From Streptomyces sp. AC550_RSS872 (GTDB taxonomy: Bacteria > Actinomycetota > Actinomycetes > Streptomycetales > Streptomycetaceae), in the NCBI RefSeq assembly GCF_019049285.1, contig NZ_JAGMUL010000038.1, positions 1 through 64,000 on the forward strand: DNA of 64,000 nucleotides. Direction: 5' to 3'. The stretch's first letter is position 1; every line of letters starts with the position of its first letter. The translations under genes and the position numbers were made by a program. Below, piece by piece: positions 59,500 to 64,000 of this stretch. The notes under the pieces are model-generated. The model saw only the letters and a program-made list of their open reading frames with translations. It did no database searches and was not told the origin of the DNA.

Positions 59500-60236
59500 T
59501 CAGGCTGGCTGCTGCTCCTGTTGGGTCAGCTCCTGCATCAGTGCGCCGTACGCGGGGCACTGCTCACGCAGAAGCGACACCCAGAAACGAGCGCCCTTCA
59601 CGAAGTCGTCGGTGGTCATCTTCCTTTGCAGGTGCTGAACGATGTAGATGGGGTCGTCTACGGCAGTCGGCGCGCCTGTCCGTCAGCCTCGTTCTGCGGC
59701 GGCCGCTCGGTGTTCTGAGCCTCCGAGGTATTAACGGCGCTAACGGTCGACGCTGCAGCGGTGCCTGACGCCGATACGTCCTCGGGGGTATTAACGGCGT
59801 TAACGGTAGAGGCATCGCTGACTTCTTCCGCCCCAAGCGTGCGCCGCTGGCGTGGGGCCTTGGTGGCCGCGATAGCCTTCCTCGCCTCGCCCGCCTGTTT
59901 CTCCCTGGGGAGCCGACCGATCCGGCGAGCCGGCTCCACCTTCAATTCGCCAGTCTCCACCTGCTCCTGGAGCTCGGGCGTGAGTTCCAGCAGTGCCAGG
60001 CGCTGCGACACCCATGCAGGGGTCTTGCCAAGCCTCCTGGCCACCTCACCCTGTGAACCGTGGATCTGCACGAGCTCCTGGATGGCTTTCGCCTGGTCCC
60101 TGGGAGGGAGGTCCACGCGGTGGATGTTGGCGATCAGCGCGGATTCGACGATGTCCGCTGCTGTCGCAGCGAGGTCGTCGTCGAACATCTCCACGTCCAT
60201 CAGCCGCGCGTCCTCGCCACAGCCAACCGCACCCAC
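59500..60236 (-). pseudogene. parB: ParB partition protein, truncated and frameshifted
   Basis: The main frame (59658-60236) contains the end of the N-terminal nuclease-like domain (AADIVESALIANIHRVDLPP), the helix-turn-helix (GSQGEVARRLGKTPAWVSQR, LALLELTPELQEQV) and a polar linker. The first half of the N-domain, with its nucleotide motif, is absent and replaced by unrelated upstream DNA. Near 59660 the frame breaks; a different frame continues with DDPIYIVQHLQRKMTTDDFV and LREQCPAYGALMQEL to a TGA at 59500, the dimerisation end. No parA gene is next to it. Non-functional remnant of a partition operon. Confidence 0.75.
59727..59807 (+). repeat. 21-base direct repeat with TTAACGGCGTTAA core
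   Basis: GGTATTAACGGCGCTAACGGT at 59727-59747 and the same with one change at 59787-59807, period 60. Each contains an inverted repeat TTAAC-GGC-GTTAA. They lie within the parB linker (TVSAVNT and TVNAVNT). Confidence 0.65.
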
Positions 60237-60703
60237 ACCGCCACCACCGAACGGGAGATCAACCGATGATCCGCCGCATGCTCCGCCGCTGCGGCGACTC
60301 CCCCAAGGACTAGGCCGTCGCCGACGCGTTCCGCGTGATGCTCGCCGCCCGCAAGAACTCGCGGGCCTGGGCCCCGGGCGGTTGCCGATCCAGCTGAGCA
60401 GAAGAGTGGCAAATGTGTGGAGGCAGACAGGGAGTATGCCGGCGTGGCCAGGTCACCGGCCTGATGCCACCGATCGCGGGTGGCTGTCGCACAGGGCGTG
60501 GGGAGAACACTGGGTGGCCGGTCGGGATGATGAGTTTCAGCCAGGTGCCCGACATCCTGGGCGGACGTTGTCCGGGATCCGGCCTCGTGAACCCGCGCGC
60601 CGCCGGTAGCGTCGTGCTGGGCATGACTCGTATCCGGCGTCGGCCGGTGACGCTGCCATCGGTCGGACCCGCCGACGACTCATGAGGAACCGAACGGGGG
60701 AGC
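60237..60703. other. intergenic region, 467 bp
   Basis: Contains the breakpoint of the parB remnant and the ribosome site GGGGGAG of the CHAT gene. No convincing gene. Short Arg-rich frames are present only by GC bias. Confidence 0.5.
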
Positions 60704-63700
60704 ATGACCGGCACCGACTACGCGCAGCACTTCGATTGTGGCGTGCGGGCCCTTGCAGCGTACGCGCGCGGGGGCAGTCCTGAAGAGGCTGATGTCGCGC
60801 AAAGAGCCTTCACATACGCCCTTCGCTCTGTTCCTGTGGATCTTCCGGAGCCCGAGCGTGACCGTTACCGGGCTGCAGCTCTCGGAAACCTGGCCGGGGT
60901 CTGGTATGCGCGGGGCGAGCGCACCGGTGCCGTGCACGCGGTGCACCAGGCGATGCGCCACCTGATCGAAGCGTTCCCGCTGTGCGACGAGGAAGCGGGG
61001 GCGAACCTGGCGTCGATCTTCAGTCTCTGTCAACGCCTGCTGCCGAAGCACGATCTTGGCGAACTCGCCGAAGCCCTCAACCTGCTGCGGGAATTGAAGG
61101 AACACGGTGTCACTCGAAGTGACGCCCTGAACCTCGACGTCACGGTCACTCTCCTCTTCACGCACCAGGAGCGGCTGCGCAGAGGTGAGCATGAGGGGGA
61201 CCGCCTTGCCCTGGCGGAGACCGCCGAGGAGGCGGCGCGGATCGCAGTAGAGCAGGACCGGGACGACGCCGCAGGATTCCTCAAGACCGCCGCCGTGAAC
61301 TTCCTGGCCCTGGTCGATCAACCTGGTGAGAGATACGCCCGGAAGGCCCTGGACCTGGCAGCGGACGCCCTCGCCCGCTGTGAGCCGGGATCGGACGATC
61401 ACCACCTGTATTCCTTCGACTGGGCGCTGACCGCGCTGATGTGCCTGAGCAAGAACGAGAACCTACCCGACGCGCAGGTCGAGCGCATGCTGCCGCTCCT
61501 GCACGAGGACGTGCGCCAGAGGGGGGTCTCCGACGCCGGTTCCCGTTTCCCGGGACTTGTGACGTCGCTGCTGGTGGAGTGGTGGGAGGCCAGCGGCAGA
61601 ACGGACCGGCGTGCGGCACGGGCGGCTCTCGCGCACGCCGAGGCGGAATTCGCGACGCTCACCGAGGACAGCCCTCGTCTGGTGCCCGCCCTCCATACGA
61701 TCGGGATCCTGCTGCAGCATCAGTATGACGAGGAGACCGGTTCCTTGGCCGATCTGCGGCAGGCCGCCGTTTGCTTCCAGCGCATCACCGAGCTGTCCGC
61801 CCCGGGATCGCCCGACCACCGCGACGCAGCAGCACACCTGACGGCATGCCGTCTCGCGTCCCCGGGTGACAGCCCCGGCCTGGACTTGGTGCATCCCGAC
61901 GACTTCGAAGAGCCGGATCCCCAGGCCGACCCGACGGAGGTGATAGCCGCAGCCCAGGGCCTACTAAACAGCGCGCGGGGCGTCTTCGAGGAGGAATTCG
62001 TCGCGCGTGCGCTCACCGTGCTGGACCGGCTGGGGGCCGGGGACGGCCTGGGTCCCGCCATGGCCGCGGACCACGCACTGGTCCTGACGTCCGCGCTGCT
62101 GAGGCAGTTGCGTCACCAGCCCCACTCGCTGGCGCTCGGGCGTGCGATGGACGTCCTCGAGCGGGCAACCGCGGCACAGCCGGAAAGCGGCGCTCGACGT
62201 GCGGTGCTGATGGCGAAGATCGCCGACTGCTGGCATGCGCGGTACGACAGCAGCGGCAGCCCGCTCGATCTGGAAGAAGCGATCGAACTGGCCCGCGGCG
62301 CGCGGGACATGCTGCAAGCAGGGGGACGCTACCACCGGGACAGCACCCGGCAGCTGGGCCGTCTGCTCCTCATCCAGGACAGACGCTCGGAGGAAGGGCT
62401 GCGGTTGATCCGCGAATGGGCTCTTGCCGACCCCGCGGGCTCCGCGGAGGCCGTCGCCGACTGGTCCCGCAGTGCAGCCGGCACGGGCGCGTGGGAGGAG
62501 GCGTCGACGGCTGCGCAGATCGCTCTGCGTCAGGCCCTGGCCGGTCTGGAGGACACCGGCGGCAGTCTGGAGGATCGTCTCGCGCGCATCCATGACGCCG
62601 AGGTCATCGCGGTCCAGGCCGCCCTCTGCGCGGTCCACGCTAGTGACTTGGGAACGGCGCTGCGCAGTCTGGAAACAGTAGGTTCCCCACGTGCCTCGGG
62701 GCCAGGCGAGAATCCCGATCTGCAGCCACCTCCCAAGGGATGCGTCGTCGTCCACCTGTGTGCCATGGGCGGGGAGAACGTCCTCGCTCTGAGCATGGAC
62801 GCAGCAGGCCGGACCGAGGCCCTGTGGCTCCCCGTCCCCAGCAAGGACGTGGTCAGCCAGGCTGGCCTCTCGGGACTCGCCCAGGGCGACAACCCAGACC
62901 CCGCCTGGTACCGGCAGACCGCGGACGTACTCGCCGGCTGGGCGGGCGAGCATCTGGTGAAACCCGTGCTGGAGAAGTGGCCCACCTCCTGGCTCTGTGT
63001 GATTCCGCACGGCACACATCTCCAATCGCTGCCTCTGCATGCCGCGTGGTGGCCGGACCCCACCCGGCCGGAGGGACGACGCCATGTCCTGGACGCGGTA
63101 CTGGTCACCACCGCAAGCGGAGCCAAGCGGCCGACCGCGGGCGAACCGCATCCCGATGAGCCGGGCAGCATCCTCGCGGTCGCCGATCCCGAGCCCATGC
63201 GCGAACAGCCGCTGCCCGGGGCCCGCCGCGAGGCCGAAGGAGCTGTACTCCACTTCGCCCGCTCCACGCTGCTGACAGGCACCGACGCGCGCCGCAACGC
63301 GGTCCTCGCCGCCCTCCCGGGAGCCGACGTCGTCCATCTGGCCACCCACGGCCGCACCGACGCGTTCCGTCCCCTCGTCAGCGAGCTGGTCCTTGCCGAC
63401 AACGAGACACTCAGCATGGCCGAGCTGCTGGAGCAACCTCTGTCGGGCACCCGCCTGCTGGTGCTCTCCGCGTGCTCCCTCGGCCAGGGAGGAATCTTCT
63501 TCATTGGGCCCCGCCCGACAGGCTCGCTGGTACAGGCCCTGCTGCGCACAGGTGTGGGCGGTGTCGTGAGCAGCATGTGGCGGGCACCTGACGAGAGCAG
63601 CAGCCTGTTGATCGACCGCTTCTACCAGCTGTGGCGCTCCGGCTCCTACCCGCACCCCGCCGAGGCACTGCGCAAGGCCCAGCTGTGGCTCCGCGACGTC

Positions 63701-63820
63701 ACCAACAGCGAACTGGGCGGCACGCCACCCGCCTCACCGGCGGCGCGACGCTTCTGGGAGACAACCCGCCCATATCAACATCCCGTCCACTGGGCGGCGT
63801 TCAGCTATGCGGGAATGTGA
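60704..63820 (+). CDS. TPR-CHAT protease protein
   Basis: 1038 residues, ATG with GGGGGAG. Residues 1-640 are helical repeats of TPR type (RAAALGNLAGVWYARGERTG, KALDLAADALARCEPG, AIELARGARDMLQAGGRYHR). Residues 690-1038 are a CHAT domain, a caspase-like cysteine protease: HLATHGRTD (His882) and LLVLSACSLGQGG (Cys924) form the dyad, with GVGGVVSSMWRAPD after it. CHAT-TPR proteins are sensor-protease units in bacterial conflict and regulated cell death. The next gene starts 3 bases after the stop, so a partner or substrate is encoded there. Catalytic residues are intact. Confidence 0.88.
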   Translation: MTGTDYAQHFDCGVRALAAYARGGSPEEADVAQRAFTYALRSVPVDLPEPERDRYRAAALGNLAGVWYARGERTGAVHAVHQAMRHLIEAFPLCDEEAGANLASIFSLCQRLLPKHDLGELAEALNLLRELKEHGVTRSDALNLDVTVTLLFTHQERLRRGEHEGDRLALAETAEEAARIAVEQDRDDAAGFLKTAAVNFLALVDQPGERYARKALDLAADALARCEPGSDDHHLYSFDWALTALMCLSKNENLPDAQVERMLPLLHEDVRQRGVSDAGSRFPGLVTSLLVEWWEASGRTDRRAARAALAHAEAEFATLTEDSPRLVPALHTIGILLQHQYDEETGSLADLRQAAVCFQRITELSAPGSPDHRDAAAHLTACRLASPGDSPGLDLVHPDDFEEPDPQADPTEVIAAAQGLLNSARGVFEEEFVARALTVLDRLGAGDGLGPAMAADHALVLTSALLRQLRHQPHSLALGRAMDVLERATAAQPESGARRAVLMAKIADCWHARYDSSGSPLDLEEAIELARGARDMLQAGGRYHRDSTRQLGRLLLIQDRRSEEGLRLIREWALADPAGSAEAVADWSRSAAGTGAWEEASTAAQIALRQALAGLEDTGGSLEDRLARIHDAEVIAVQAALCAVHASDLGTALRSLETVGSPRASGPGENPDLQPPPKGCVVVHLCAMGGENVLALSMDAAGRTEALWLPVPSKDVVSQAGLSGLAQGDNPDPAWYRQTADVLAGWAGEHLVKPVLEKWPTSWLCVIPHGTHLQSLPLHAAWWPDPTRPEGRRHVLDAVLVTTASGAKRPTAGEPHPDEPGSILAVADPEPMREQPLPGARREAEGAVLHFARSTLLTGTDARRNAVLAALPGADVVHLATHGRTDAFRPLVSELVLADNETLSMAELLEQPLSGTRLLVLSACSLGQGGIFFIGPRPTGSLVQALLRTGVGGVVSSMWRAPDESSSLLIDRFYQLWRSGSYPHPAEALRKAQLWLRDVTNSELGGTPPASPAARRFWETTRPYQHPVHWAAFSYAGM

Positions 63821-63823
63821 GAG

Positions 63824-64000
63824 ATGACGTCCACCAACGAGTCCGAGGAATCCATCGAGTTCGACGAGAGAATCCTCGAATGCGCGCGGGCCGTCCGTGC
63901 CGAGCTTCCCCGGCTAATCAGCCCGCTCGCCGCCGAGCACAGACAAGAACTGGACACACGTCTGGCTCAGGCCCTGGCCCGCCCCGGCGACACCGGCACC
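63824..64000 (+). CDS. start of the CHAT-operon partner, partial
   Basis: 59 codons visible before the right edge, beginning MTSTNESEESIEFDERILEC, then ARAVRAELPRLISPLAAEHR. Helical and acidic. It follows the CHAT gene by 3 bases with GTGAGAG. It may be an adaptor or effector-associated protein, but too little is present to say. Confidence 0.6.
   Translation, partial: MTSTNESEESIEFDERILECARAVRAELPRLISPLAAEHRQELDTRLAQALARPGDTGT

Noticed and set aside
1..64000. CRISPR arrays, tRNA or rRNA genes
   Set aside because: No regularly spaced repeats with unique spacers and no cloverleaf or rRNA-like segments were seen.

Overview
The window is high-GC actinobacterial DNA, most likely from a Streptomyces or close relative. 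Indicators are strong third-position GC in every real gene, GTG starts preceded by GGAGG-type ribosome sites, WhiB and Lsr2-like proteins, an HTH-nSTAND-WD40 protein, and a relaxase-free FtsK/TraB-type conjugation region. It reads as accessory DNA: a linear plasmid, or a chromosome arm carrying an integrated conjugative plasmid. Broken recombinases, transposon scraps and truncated genes mark several past insertions.

Layout. 0-12 kb: end of an FAD monooxygenase, a secreted NucA/NucB-type nuclease convergent with a possible partner protein, an IS5-type remnant, an HSP18-regulator-like gene with a coupled small membrane protein, a 1259-residue HTH-nSTAND-WD40 protein, two small secreted proteins, and a 1.3-kb segment bounded by 17-18 bp inverted repeats that carries a peptidase E-like gene but no transposase. 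12-19 kb: an HTH plasmid protein, an AbiGi/DUF2971-like gene overlapping a frameshifted tyrosine recombinase, and a second recombinase truncated at both ends. 19-26.5 kb (minus strand): a helicase module with a large winged-helix protein, two small Cys-pair proteins, DciA (helicase loader), DnaB, and a DnaB-like paralogue that has lost its Walker A motif. 27.5-31.4 kb: a HAD phosphatase-dehydrogenase pair convergent with a kinase/GIY-YIG/XRE-AAA operon. 31.6-33 kb: a GntR/UTRA regulator coupled to a UTRA-only protein, with matching CTTAAG operator-like sites on both sides.

33-53.7 kb (plus strand): the transfer operon. It holds many small plasmid genes, two WhiB proteins, a coiled-coil membrane protein with a dense GTAC cluster inside its coding sequence, a large low-complexity protein, the FtsK/TraB DNA translocase, membrane spread-type proteins, an RRQRL zinc protein, Nudix, GGDEF, ASCH, an Lsr2-like protein, a broken HNH-like gene, its own DnaN clamp, and a deoxyribosyltransferase-like protein. 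GC-rich hairpins sit between many of these genes, and many neighbours overlap by 1-8 bases.

53.9-64 kb: a Tn554-type recombinase pair (first gene broken, second intact), an AlbA/Schlafen-type protein, a small gene split by a 42-bp palindrome, a broken ParB, and a CHAT-protease/TPR protein with the start of a downstream partner at the right edge.

Together the element carries replication functions (DciA, DnaB, DnaN), transfer (TraB-type pump and spread proteins), gene control (GntR pair, WhiB, Lsr2, c-di-GMP) and several conflict- or defence-type genes (nSTAND, AbiGi-like, AlbA, CHAT). All functional statements are inferred by reading the sequence; no database search was run.
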